Source: Thermoflexia bacterium (GTDB lineage Bacteria > Chloroflexota > Anaerolineae > B4-G1 > DUEL01). From it: DNA of 50,687 nucleotides. Shown one piece after another: positions 1-12,100 of the stretch (position 1 is its first letter; every line of letters begins with the position of its first letter). The translations under genes and the position numbers were made by a program. Location: NCBI GenBank assembly GCA_011192125.1, contig DUEL01000035.1, positions 1-50,687 of the forward strand, read 5' to 3'. The notes beneath the pieces are model-generated. The model was not told where the DNA came from. It made no database searches and worked only from the letters and a program-made list of their open reading frames with translations.

Positions 1-12
1 CCCACGCCTGAT

Positions 13-27
13 GTCCGAACTCCTGTC
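13..27 (+). repeat. Left copy of 15-bp inverted repeat flanking the giant gene
   Basis: GTCCGAACTCCTGTC here is the exact reverse complement of 13720-13734. The two copies lie just outside the terminator and the promoter of the giant surface-protein gene, so they bracket the whole transcription unit. A partly matching direct word (CCCACgcCTGAT at 1-12, CCCACCTGAT at 13734-13743) lies outside each copy. No transposase is visible. The left flank is cut by the window edge. Confidence 0.6.
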
Positions 28-66
28 CGAAGGTCAGGACAAACTACTTGCGCCCCAGCCTAAATT

Positions 67-99
67 ACAACGGCTCGGCGGATTCCGCCGAGCCGTTGT
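67..99 (-). terminator. Terminator of the giant surface-protein gene
   Basis: A perfect 15-bp stem (67-81 with 85-99) closes on a 3-nt loop (ATT), 35 nt past the stop codon of the giant gene. Read on the minus strand, the stem is followed by AATTTA, a modest T-rich tail. This fits an intrinsic terminator. No gene is seen in bases 1-133. Confidence 0.75.
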
Positions 100-133
100 G
101 GTTTCAAATGGGCAGGGAATCGAACGAGCACCT

Positions 134-3100
134 CTAGGGAGTCTCGTTCATCACCACCGGCAGATATACGGGAGCGGCCACCTGCACCGAGTACGGCCCC
201 AACACCGTAACGTTCCCCGCCCTATCGTAAGCCTCCACCCACAAAGTATAAACGCCCCCCTCATCCGGCCGCAACGTGTAGTGCCACACCTCGTTGACCC
301 CGGCCGCTGTCCGGACCACACTCCTCTCCGCAGCCTGCCTGGTTGTCCGCCAGTAGCGATCCACCTCGTGGAGCCAGGCCATTGTCACCGCCCCCTGTAC
401 CTGGGCCGACCCGGCGTCCTTGTATACCTGGGGCAGATACACGTTGTAAGGTCTCTCCAGCCCCAGCACCGCCGCATCTCGATACGAGGCCCCATCCGGC
501 GGATCCACTCGCAGGTAGACCGCCTCCAGTTCACCACCCTCGCTCACGTGGCCCATCAGCACGGGCGAATTGGTTGCATCCAGCAGAGGCAAGCCGCGAA
601 CCGCCGTGGTCACCGAGATCACCGGCGCTACCGTGTCCAGCGTGTAGGTCAGCACGATGGGCGTGCCCACACGGTTGCCCACGCTGTCCAGGCCGTATAT
701 GGAGAGGGTCTGGACGACGCTGTCGTGGTCCTCGGGCGTCGGCAGCGCGTAGGCCCACCTCCCCGCCGAAGAGACCGCGCTGCTCTGCGGCGTCAGGCTG
801 AGGCGGGCTCGGTAGTAAGTCGCCTGGTTGACCAAAGGCACCAGATCGCAGATGCGCAGCGTCCACGTGCCGCTGACCGGCTCGCCGTTGAAGACGCTCA
901 GACGCTCATCCGGGCGGGCCGCGCGGTCAAAGTAGGGTTCGGCCACGTCGTCGTCTGCCCGGTTGTGCAGTTCACCAGGGGCGGCATCGTCCAGCCAGAC
1001 GTCGTAGTTGGCGTAGATGTTAGCGTCACTGCCCAGCCCGCCGATGACCCGCGCGCTCGTCCCGGAGGGTGAGAAGAGATCGACCACCAGTTCCTCACGG
1101 TTGGTAATGGCAGCAGCGAATCCCAGGTTCACATCGGCGACGAAGAAGTTTTCGGTGACGGTGAAGGTGCGCGTCAGGCACGTAGCGCCGATGGGGATGG
1201 GCGCGCTCGGCACGTCGTCGTAGAGGCGCTCGGTGTCGGTAGGGGCCTGGGTGCTAAGGACGATGGTCGCCGGGTCGCAGATCGCCCCCTCCGGAGTGTC
1301 GCGGCAGACCTCTACCGTACCGAGGCTATGCGTGTCGGTGAAGAGGCCGGTCAGCAGGTAGCCATCCGGACCGATGAGTTGTCCGCTCACGGTATCCCAG
1401 GCCTCGGCGTCGATCGTAACGGTGGGAGGTGTGGAATCCAACACCACCGTGCGCCACGGCGACGTCCATTCGCTGACGTGACCGTAGCGATCGATGGCGC
1501 GAGCACGCAGGTCGAACTCATCCCCGTCGTTTCCACTGACGTTCCACGGGCACGACCAGCGACCGTCGTCCGGTGTGGGATCGGTGCAGGTGATGATGGT
1601 GGTGACGCTGAGCGGGTCACGCACCTGCACCTCGACGGTCAGCACGCCGGAGGGATCGTAGGCGTAACCAGTGACGGTGGTGGTCAACGGCCCCACCACG
1701 GCCCGCGGGCTATCGATCCCCACGTACTCCGGCGGATCGCTATCCACCTGGTGATCGACCCACAACCACTCCCAGGCCGGCTCCGTCGGCAACCCGAGGG
1801 TGAGGGTCAGTGGGGTGCGCTCGTCGAAGAGCATCCCCTCCAGCACAGCCCACTCCCGCAACGGCTCACAGAGATCAGGGGGATCGGTCAGCAGGCACTG
1901 GGCATAGCGCCAGTTGGTCTCCACGTTTACCGTGCCAGTGAACGTGGCCGTGACGGTCGCGCCAGGAGCCACATCGCCGATGTCGATCACCTTGTACTCG
2001 CGGTATCCGACCAGGTCCTGTGTCGCGCCGGGCAGGCTGAGGGCGTAGTAAGCGGAGACCAACGCCCGCACGTCCCTGGCGGTCACCGGACCGCGGTTGG
2101 CGACGGTCAGGGTGTAGGTGATGGTGTCGCCGTGGCCCACGGGCGGGTGACTGTGGTCGAGGAAGTCGAATTGCCGATCCTCCGGACCCTCGTCCAGATA
2201 GAAGGCCCGCCACTGGTGGTACAGGTCGTCGCCCATCAGCGTGAAGGCCGTGCCGACCGGCTGCGCGCTGATGCGGGCCTCCAGATCGCTATCCGGGAAG
2301 GTCTCGCCCGTCAGAGCCATCAACGGATCGTTGGGGCAGATGCCGGAGCCCAGGCTGTACCAGTGATAGGGGCGGGTGAGCATGTAGACGTGCTCCTCCG
2401 CCTGGGCGGCGGTCGGATTGACCGCCAGGCTGCTATCCACCAGGTTGCGGTCCGGCATTGTGGCCCACAGGCGGAGCGCGTTCTCTTCACTGGCCACTGC
2501 CAGCAGGTTGAGCGAGGTGGTCACCGGCTGGGTGATCCCCAGCATGCTGAAGGGGACATACAGGTCGGTCAGTTCGGCGTCCCAGTGGTACTGATCGGAG
2601 GTGAGGAGCGTCGGGCTGACCCATTCGCTGCCGTTCCAGTACAACAGAGTGGCTGTGAGGGTGCTCTGCACCCACAACAGCGTGTCGGCCTGCATCGCTG
2701 TGCCGAGCAGCGGGGTGACCAGTTGGGCATGGTGGATCCGCGCGAACTCAGGCCAGGAGGAAGTGTCCACCGGGGGCACGTTGCCAGGCAGGTAGATGGT
2801 GGTGTTGGTCATCGTAGCGGTGTAGGGATTGTAGAGGGTGGTCGCCCCACCGGGGATCGTGTCGAAGTAGATGAATAGATCGCCTTCGTAATCCCAGTTG
2901 GCCCCCTCCCAGGCCATACGGAGAGCGGTCTCATTCCAAGTGACGTAGAAGCGCTGCGGCTCACTCAACGCCGCTCCGTCAAAGGCGTGACGCTCCACGC
3001 GCCGGTCCACGCCCACCAGCGAGCAACCGGAATCCATCCAGCCGTGGTAATCCAGGTCTATGATGTCCGGCGTGAGGGGCGAATCCACGTAGACCGGCCC

Positions 3101-6100
3101 TTCCACCTGCTCCTGCCGGTTGCCGTAATTATCGATCGGGACAACGTGGGCGTAGACGGTCTGCGCCTCACCGATGGTCTGGAGGGCGCTGTACGCGGGC
3201 AGGCCGGTGTGGGCGGTGTAGGAGAGGCCGGTGGTGGCAGTGGGCGAGGTCGTCCAGCCATAGAGGTAACCCCGCACGCCCGCACCGTCGGAGGAAGAGG
3301 TCCATTCCAGACGCAAAACGTGGCTATCGGTGATGATCTGGCCGGGTTGGACCGGATAGTAGAGGAGCGGGTTTAGCGGATCCTGAACCTCCATCGTGAT
3401 GGTGACCGGCGCGGGCGGGACCACGTCGAAGACGATGGTCGCCGTGGCCTGGGACGTGTGGCTGACCAAGTCCACCGCGCGCACGGAGACGGTGTAGGTG
3501 ACGTTGTCGGAGCGGCTCTCGTCGCGGGTCCAGCGGAAGCGCCACGTCGTACCATCGTGAGCGACCCGGACCCAGCCCTCGCCATCCCGATTGAGCTCTA
3601 CCCGCTCCACGCCAACGATGTCGGTGACGACGCCGGTGAGGAACACAGGCCAGGTCTCGGCACGATGGGCCGTGGTGAAGACGGTGGTGGTGAAGGTGGG
3701 CGTGCTGGGCGGAAGCGAGTCCACGGTGATAGTGACGGGGTGGAGGAGCGTCTGCTCGCGGTTGCCGTCCGGGTTGTTGGCCTCGCGGACGAGGGAGAGG
3801 AAACGATAGCGGCCGTCGCCGGGCGGGTTGTAGGTGGCAGGGTCGAAGGAATCGCTCCAGTTTGCCGTGAACCCGCTACCATAGATATGCGTCTGCCACA
3901 CGTTGCCGTTGACGGTGACGGTGACCACGCCGACCCCCCAGGGTATGGCGACAGCGTGCCCTTCGACATTGAAGGGGGCGGTAGTGGTGAAGACGGTGCC
4001 GTCAGTGGGGGTGAGGATGGCGGAGTCGAGGAGGCGAATGCTGATCGTCTCCGAGAGGACGGTCTGGCTGTGCCGACCGGCAGCGTCGTAGGCGTGGACG
4101 GTGGGTGGGGTGACGAACTCACCCAGTCGGAGACAGTGGGCGTCCACCTGATAGATGCGGGTGGTGTCACTGAAGGTCTCGCGGTACCAGGGGGAGACCT
4201 GGTCGTAGGTGGTGATGCGCCACGTGCTCTCGTCGCACGGGCAGCCGCTGAACCGGTCGATGTCCAGCGTCAGGTCGCGCGCCTGGCAGGTGATGTCGGT
4301 GTAGGTGACGATGTCGGAGGCGCTGAGGTAGGTCACAGTCCCCATCACCCCGTAATCCGCCAGTGCGTCCACATAGGGGTCCCGGGTGTCGATCATCCCC
4401 TGCCAGGCCTGCCAGGTGGGCTGGCGGTCGTTCCGGTTGCCCACCACATCCGTCCCGCGCAGGTAGATGGCGTAGTACCCCTCCATATCGGCCGGGAGGG
4501 TGTAGTACCAGGTGGACGTGATCGCGCCAGGAGTGTCCAGCACGGCGCTGTGCCAGGTGACGGTGGGCGTGACTTCTTCTACATTAACAAAGGCGATCTC
4601 GACATCCGCCACCCCGTAGGCGACAGCACCCGTGTCGGTGACGATGCCGGTGATGTAGCGGGCGGTGTCGGTGAGCGCGGCGGTGTTGGAGAAGGGGAAG
4701 GTGAGGGCAACCTCCGGCGGGGTGTTGTCCAGATTCACAGTGGGCAGGTAGACCCCCTCCGGCGTCACGTTGCCGGGCAGGTCCGATGCCCGGAGGCTGA
4801 GGGTATAGACACCGGTGGGATCGATGATGCGGTCCCGCTGGTTGTCGAAGTCGGTGAGGAGGTAATCGATGCTCCAGGTGTTGCCGGCAACGGTGGCGGG
4901 CTGCCAGCCGAAGCCAGCGGCCGCGTCGCCCTGCCCCTGCAGCAACACTTCGACGGTACCCGGGTGGGCATCGTTGACGGTACCGCTGAGGGAGACGGTC
5001 CAGTTCCCCTCCGCGTCCCGACCCGCCTTAGGCGGGCGAGAGGTGACAGCGAGGACGGGCGGCGTCCGGTCGATGTTGACCGTGACGGAGGCGTAGGAGG
5101 TCTCGACGTTGCCGCCCGCATCAATGGCGCGGACGCGGATAGTATGGTCGCCCTCCGGCAGACCAGAGGTGTCCCAGGCATAGGTCCAGGTCTCGGTCCC
5201 CTCCGCCTCCTGCCACGCGGAGCCGTCCACACTGACCTCGACCCGGGTGACGAAGGTGTTGTCGCGCGCCTCTCCGCCGATGACAAGGGTACCGGTGATG
5301 TTGAGGACGGCGCCGTCGATCAGGGAGGTGATAGTAGACTCAGGCTCGGTGGCATCGATAGTGACGACGTCGGTGGTATCCTGCTCCGCCTTGCCCAGGA
5401 AGGTGGTGGTCTCACGCACGACCAGCCGGTTGAGGCGAAGACTGGCCTCGTTGTAGGCAGCGTAGGGCAACGCGCACTCAGTCACCGAGTCGTCCAGGGC
5501 TTTGACCTTGTTGTAGAGGGCTTCGATCTCCCTGGCGGTGAGGACATCGCGCCAGATCGCCAGTTCATCCAGGCGTCCGTTGAAGTTATGGTCGTAGAAC
5601 GCCCTCCCGATGCGCAGCGTCCCGCTGCCCTGGAAATCGGCAGAGGCGGTGTCCTGGGCCACCTGCCGCCCATCCCGGTAGATGGTGCGGGTGTTGGTGT
5701 CGGCGTCGTAGGTGACGGCCCAGTGATGCCAGTCGGTGTCGCTGTAGGCGTCGGGGGTGAGCAGTTCGTTGCCGGAGCCGCCGAACGAGAACACGAACTT
5801 GTCGTTCGACCAGAAGCCGATGCACAGATCCTCGTTGGGCGCGCCTCCGCCCTGGCTGATGAAACACTCGCTCCGACCAGTCTGGTCCCGCTTGGCCCAA
5901 AAGGCGATGGTGAAGGAAGTGTTGGCCAGCGGCACGTTGTCGTTGATCAGCCGCACACGCACATTGTCCAGGCCCCAGGACTCGTTGCTGAGGCTTTCCA
6001 GGTTGCGGGCGCTGAATTCGAGTTGGAGGGTGTCGACGGTGTGGTCGAAGGACTTCTTGATGTGATACACGGCATCGGGGTCGTACCCCAGCGTGCCCCG

Positions 6101-9100
6101 CTCGACCGCGCCGGTGTAGGCGGGGTTGGAGGACCAGTACTCGTCCGGGTACGACTGAGTGCCGTCTGTGTGGTTGTTGAACGTCGTCTGGAACCGCCGC
6201 ACGCCGTCGACCCGCAGTTCCCAATAGTCCGGCCCGTTAGTGGTGTCGTTGCCGTCCCACGTGCGGATGACGAACAGGTCGAATTCGACCTCGATCCGGT
6301 CGTGGGTCGGCAGGTTGGAGAGGCTGAGCGTGACGGCGTCGTTGCCGAACCGCCCCAGGAAACGACGGCCACCAGAGGGGGTTGTAGAAACGCTGGTGCT
6401 GCTCCATTCACTGGGCACGCTGCCCTCAAAGTCGTACACGTATTCGGCCACGGTGTTTGCCCGGTTGCCGACGATGAGGGCATCGTCCGCGCCGTCGAAC
6501 TCGGCCGCAGCGTAGGCGCGGCCGCTCACACCGGCGGCGGGACAGGACGCACCCTCGCAGGAAGCACCATAGCCGTTGTGGGCGATGTTCTCGAAGCGGG
6601 TCGCTCCCTTCGGTTCGTCGAAGGGGTAGACTACTAGGACGGAGCGGTAGGCGTCGCGGACCTCGCCGTCGGAGAGGGCACGGGAGTAGAGGACGACGTT
6701 ATCGATGACGCCCTTGAAGTAGCCGCCATACTGGTATTCGCCGTAGCCAATGCGCAGCCGATCCCCACTGGTCAGGTCAGAGGAATCCTGCGTGCCCGAG
6801 GCGACCAGTTCACCATCCACATAGAGCCGTTGTCCACCAGCAGCTCCACCGAAGGTGTGGACCACCTGATGCCACAACCCATCGGCGTAGTTGGCGCCGG
6901 AGGAGCAGATGGTCTCGCAGTCCTTATGGCTGCCGCACGAGTTGTTCCCTCCGAACCGGTTGCCCAGGCGAGCGCAGATGTTGCCGTTGCGAAGGTAGAT
7001 CGTGCGATCGGAGTAGGCGGTGGTGACGCCGGGACGGTAATCGGAACTCACCTCGAAGAGACCGCAGGTCTGGCACGAAGCCTTGAACCACAGGCTCACC
7101 GCGTAAGCGGACTCGGAGGGATCCACCGGCACAAACACCACATCCTTGTCCCCGTCGAACTGGACCGCGCTCCCTTCCCTGCCGCCGACGCCGGAGAGGG
7201 GGCAGTCGTAGTCGCTGTCGTTGACGCAATAGCCGTCGTTGCCGAAGCCGGAACTGTCGGCAAAACTGGTGGCCCCGCTGCCCTCGTCGAAGAGGATCTG
7301 CGCGACCGGGCGGGGCTCAGCGCAGGAGAGCGCCAGAGACGGCGTGTAACGTCCGGCCCACAATACCTGCTCCTGACCACGCAGTTCGCCGTTCATTCCC
7401 ACGGCCCGGTAGTGGATGCTGCTGTTGCCGCTGTACTCCGGTCGCCAGGCGACGACCCAGCCGCCGTTCATCGGATCGGCGCTGACGGCGTGGGGCATCG
7501 CGGCACCGATAGCGCCCTCCTGCGCCAACGTCACAGCGTCGCCCACGCGCCCGTTGGCAAAGATGCGCGCCAGGAGGGAGGGGCTGGCGCTACTGGGCGC
7601 ACGACGGTAGACGATGAGGGAGCGCTGGCTCAAGGGATCGTAGGCGATGGCTGGCTCATCCTCAACAACGGCGCTGGCGGCAACGGTGTAGGTGATCACC
7701 TGCGCGCCGTTGACCACAGCGGCGTAGATGTCACCCTCCCGCTCCCAGACGACGTGGTAGCGGTCGGAAGCGTAGGTTACATCCACCCCACCAATTGCAC
7801 CGGTATCGAGGACCAGCGGGGGCATAGAGATCTGCCCGTACCTGATGGTAGCCGCTTTGAGCGAGTTCCCTTCAACCCAGACCGCCAGGAAGAACCCGCG
7901 CCCGGTCCCGGCAACAGCACAATCACCGGTGGTCTCCCCGGCGGGAGCCGTTGTATATCCCCCCGATCCGAATCCGAACCTCGGGGGTAACACCATCCGC
8001 CAGTGGAAGGAATGGGTGTCACCACTGCGGGCTGTCCAGACAACCAGGCAGGTGTCGTAGTCGTCGCACGCGATGTCGGGGGCAGCGTTGGGGACATAGC
8101 CTGAGTTGCCGGGGACCAACCGACCGTTATCGACGATGCCATCGGCAGCAGCGGAATAGACATAGATCTGGTCCCCTTCCAGGGTGGCGACGACGTAGGG
8201 GACGGGCCAACCGTTCGCCGCGCTAACAGCGACGCTCTGCGGGATAGCGGTCGTGTCGTGCTCGCTGGTGTGAACCGGATCCCAGGCCCAGACGGAGGGG
8301 GTATGGAGCTGGGCCTCCATCGAGGTGGTCAGTTGGACCTCCTGGTCGCCCGCACCGGAGGGGGCGGTGAGATCGGTGTAGAGAGATTGGGAGTGTCCGC
8401 GGGCGATATCGAAGAACATCCCCAGCGGCCCGCCGGTGAGCAGGGCCGGATCCAGTTCGGTGGTCCCTCGCACCCACAGGTCCGGCTTGAGGTTGTTCTG
8501 CACCGTGGTGGTGTAGACGAAGGTCTGGGTGGGGCGGACGACGCCGTCGGGGTCGCCTATAGCAGTGTAGAGGCCGATGGGGGAGGTGTTCCACACATAG
8601 GGATGATACCGGTTCTCCAGCGGGTCGCAGCCGGGGCAGGTGTGGAGGGTGCGCTCAAACAGGTCATCCATTCCATCGTGGTCGGGGTCGGCCGCCAGCG
8701 GGTCGCTGTAGACCCAGGTGGTCTTGCCCTCGGCATAGGTGAACTCCCAGCCGTCCTTCACCTCGGCGTAATCGCTGATCGTGTCGCCGTCGGTGTCGGG
8801 GTTGTTGGGGTTGGTGCCCAGGAGAGCCTCTTCCTTATCGGTCAAGCCATCGTCGTCGGTGTCGGGGTCGCGGGGATCGAAGAACTGTCCCCCCTCGTCC
8901 GCCCCGATGGAACTGCGCTCCATCTCCCAGGCGTCGGAGAGGCCATCGCCATCGGTATCCCAGGTAGTGTCGTCGGGGTCGTTACCGTTGTAGGTCTGGG
9001 CCAGCAGGCCGTCACCGTCGGCGTCGCGGAAGACCATCCCGTCGGCCCAGGAGGCCACGTCCACGAACTCATCCAGCGTGGGGGGCAACACGTCAAACAG

Positions 9101-12100
9101 GATGGGGCCGACGGTGTCCGACCCAGAGCCGTCCACGCCTTTCCCGAAACAGATGGGGACCGGCAGATAGAAGGGCGGCCAGGGGATGGGGACGACGAGC
9201 GTCCAGCACTCGACGCCGGGGATGGCGTATGCAGTGTCTATGGTCAGATCGACCTGGCGGTTGATACCGGCCTTCAGAGTAGTGGTGGTGGAAAGGCGGT
9301 CCACCTTCCAGCCAGTGTACATGGTGTGGCCCCACAGTTTGTGATGTGCGCTGACAGTCCAGGCATCCCTGACATCCCCTCTCTCGGCCGAAAGGGAAAC
9401 TCCATTGGGGGACAGTGCGTGCTTGAAGGTGGTGGAGCGCAGTTGATTCTCGGTGTACAACCACAGATATGGACGAATGCGCCAGTCCTTAGGGTCTTTG
9501 TGCGTGATAGTGGTAGTGACGGGGACGCTGAACTCCATCTCGGCCCCACCTACCATACCTACCTCGGGCCGGACCAGAGCGGCGTCCAGCGCACCCATCG
9601 TGATCAGATCATCAGCGTCCACATCGATCGCCAGTTCGTAGGTGAAAATGGCTTTGGTAAGCAACTCGGTCAGGAAACCGGTGATGGTCCACTCGACGCC
9701 GAGGATCACCAGGATAATATCGATCAGAGAGATGATGGCGACGATGATCGTACCGACGATGGTCAATGAGAGAGCGAACATGACGATGGCGAGGATAGTT
9801 GCAGCGATGGTCTGAGCCAGGAGCATGTCGAAGGCGACGCTGGTGACGGGGACGTCGTTGCTGACGATGGAGTGGATGAACACCCCCCAGATGATGACGG
9901 CTGTGATGATCAACCCGACGACGGCGATACACTTGGACGCGCCGATGAACTTCGAGGAGGCTTTTAGCACCCGTCCAGTCGCCTGAAGGGCGGAGACGCC
10001 ATACACCGCCTGGACGGTTCTGACGAGGTTGATGGTCTGCAGGATGGGCAGCACCACCGTGCCGGCGAACAGAAGGGTGCCGACAAGGACCGCCGCTGTG
10101 ATCCGGGCGGCAGGGTTCCTGTTCATGTAGGAGCGAGCGAGGAGCACCGCGCCGGTGACAAGCAGAGCAAGCACTACCACGACGCCTATGGCGACCGCCC
10201 CCATACGCAGTTTCGAGACCGTCGCCCACTGTTTCGCGCTCTTAAGGGCGCGTAAGGCTGTGCCAGCGAGTTCGTGGGCGGTGAAGAACCGCTGGCGCCT
10301 CATGAAGTGGTAGAGCGCTTTGAGCGCCAGGGAGGTCTCCCAGAAATTCCGCATAATCACCTTGTTGACGATGAAGAGGACCGCCGTCTTGCCAACTTTA
10401 GCGATGCTGGCCCACAACGGTTTGTCGCTTGTCTGAATCTTCTTCTGAGTCAGGAGTTCGTCGGCGGACTGGACCAGGTTGCTGACGCCAATATAGAGTA
10501 TGAGATAGTGCATCTGTCCAACGATGACCGCCCCACCCCGCACGGCTTCAGGATCCTCGTCGTCGCTGTACTCGTTAGCGAAAGCCGCGGCGTACCGGTC
10601 GTGCAACTCGTTCCAAAACTCTTCAATCGGGTAGGCCTCCCACCGACCGTTCCGGTAGCGATAAGGAGCCCAATTGATTCCCACCACCGTCTCCAGCGGG
10701 GCGTCGCTCTCAGAAAGCACCATAGTCAACCGGCGAGGGTCCTCCCTCGACCACTGAACCACGTTGCTATCCGCATCCAGCCACTGATCCAGGTTGGCCC
10801 CCCGGTAACGCTCCTCGCGGGCAAAGAGGAGCGTGGGAGTGATGGGACGAGCAGCGGTGAAGTGATTGTCGAGAATCTGCCGAGTGTCGGTCATAGCCAT
10901 GGTGGCCAGAGCCTCGTCCAGCGTCTCGTAAGTATGAAGGACGACGCTGAGATGATCGGGCAGGCCCCAACGCTCAACGCTGGAGACGGCGTCGTTGGTC
11001 GCGTGATTCCAGCGGCGGTAGATCTCCTGCACCGTGATGTCGCGCTGACCATCCCCCGCGATGCACTCATCATCGCTGGGGTCAGCGGTGCCCTTGTCGT
11101 CGACCTGCTCGCAGTCCCTGCCAGCGAGGAAGGTATGTTCCAGGCCGTAACTCAGAAGGAGGAGAGCGGAGTCATCGTTCCGGTCATCGTCGAGAGCAGG
11201 ATCCTCGTAGACAATCGCATAGTCCACCCCGTGATCCTCACGCACGTCCAGGCCGGTGAGAACCCAATCGTCATAGTAGGTATGGATGACCTGGACGCGG
11301 TTCATCTCCTCGTACTCTACACAACGGTTATCCCTGTAGGTCTTGCACACATCCACCAACGCTTCAACCAGCCAGGCCAGGCGCACCTGCTGGGCGTTGC
11401 CCCACGTCTCAGCAGGCAGATAACGCATCTTGGCAGAGAAAGCGACCCGTTCATCCCCGACACTGTCCACCACCAGTTGCAGGGGCACGTAGACGGCCTT
11501 GTCGCCGTCGTCGTTCAGGTTGTGGACAAAGATGCCATAGGGCTCCAGGTCCTCCTGAGGCGGGAGATTGTCCGGCTCGCCGGAGATGCGGATCTCCAGC
11601 ATGGGGACCAGTTTCACGTCTCCGTTGTCGTTGGGAGAACGGGCGGTAGTAGTGTCCAGATCGTAAAAAGTAGCCCCATCCTGATCCTGAATCTGGCCCT
11701 GCACATCGCCCTGGGGCCAGTCGAGGACGTTAAAGGCATACCAGAGGTGGTCGGGGTTGGTGGGGCGCAGTTGGAACTCGACGAAGGTGGGGTAGCCTGC
11801 CTGTAGCCCGTCGAGGATCAACTGGAAAGGTTTGTCGGGAGTAAAAACGGTGTCCCCTTTGTAATGAGGTGAGAGGTCAAGGCCGTCAGGCACGCCGTCG
11901 CCGTCGTTGTCCCGATCGAAGAGGTCCGGGGTGCCGTCTCCGTCCAAATCGGGGGGAGGATCGCCCTCAGCACGGCCCGTGTTCCACTCTTGTCCGTCGC
12001 CCAGACCGTCGTTGTTGGTATCCGCCGACAGCGGATCGGTGTACCAGGTCTTGCCGTTGTAATCGAACCCGAGCACCTCGTCGCCGTCGCTGATCCCATC

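Noticed and set aside
3458..6637. A 1,059-codon open frame on the plus strand inside the giant gene, and many similar long antisense frames
   Set aside because: Its composition (Val, Gly, Arg, Asp-rich without domains) is what the antisense of a GC-rich gene gives. The minus-strand frame has clear LamG and Ig-like domains over the same bases.
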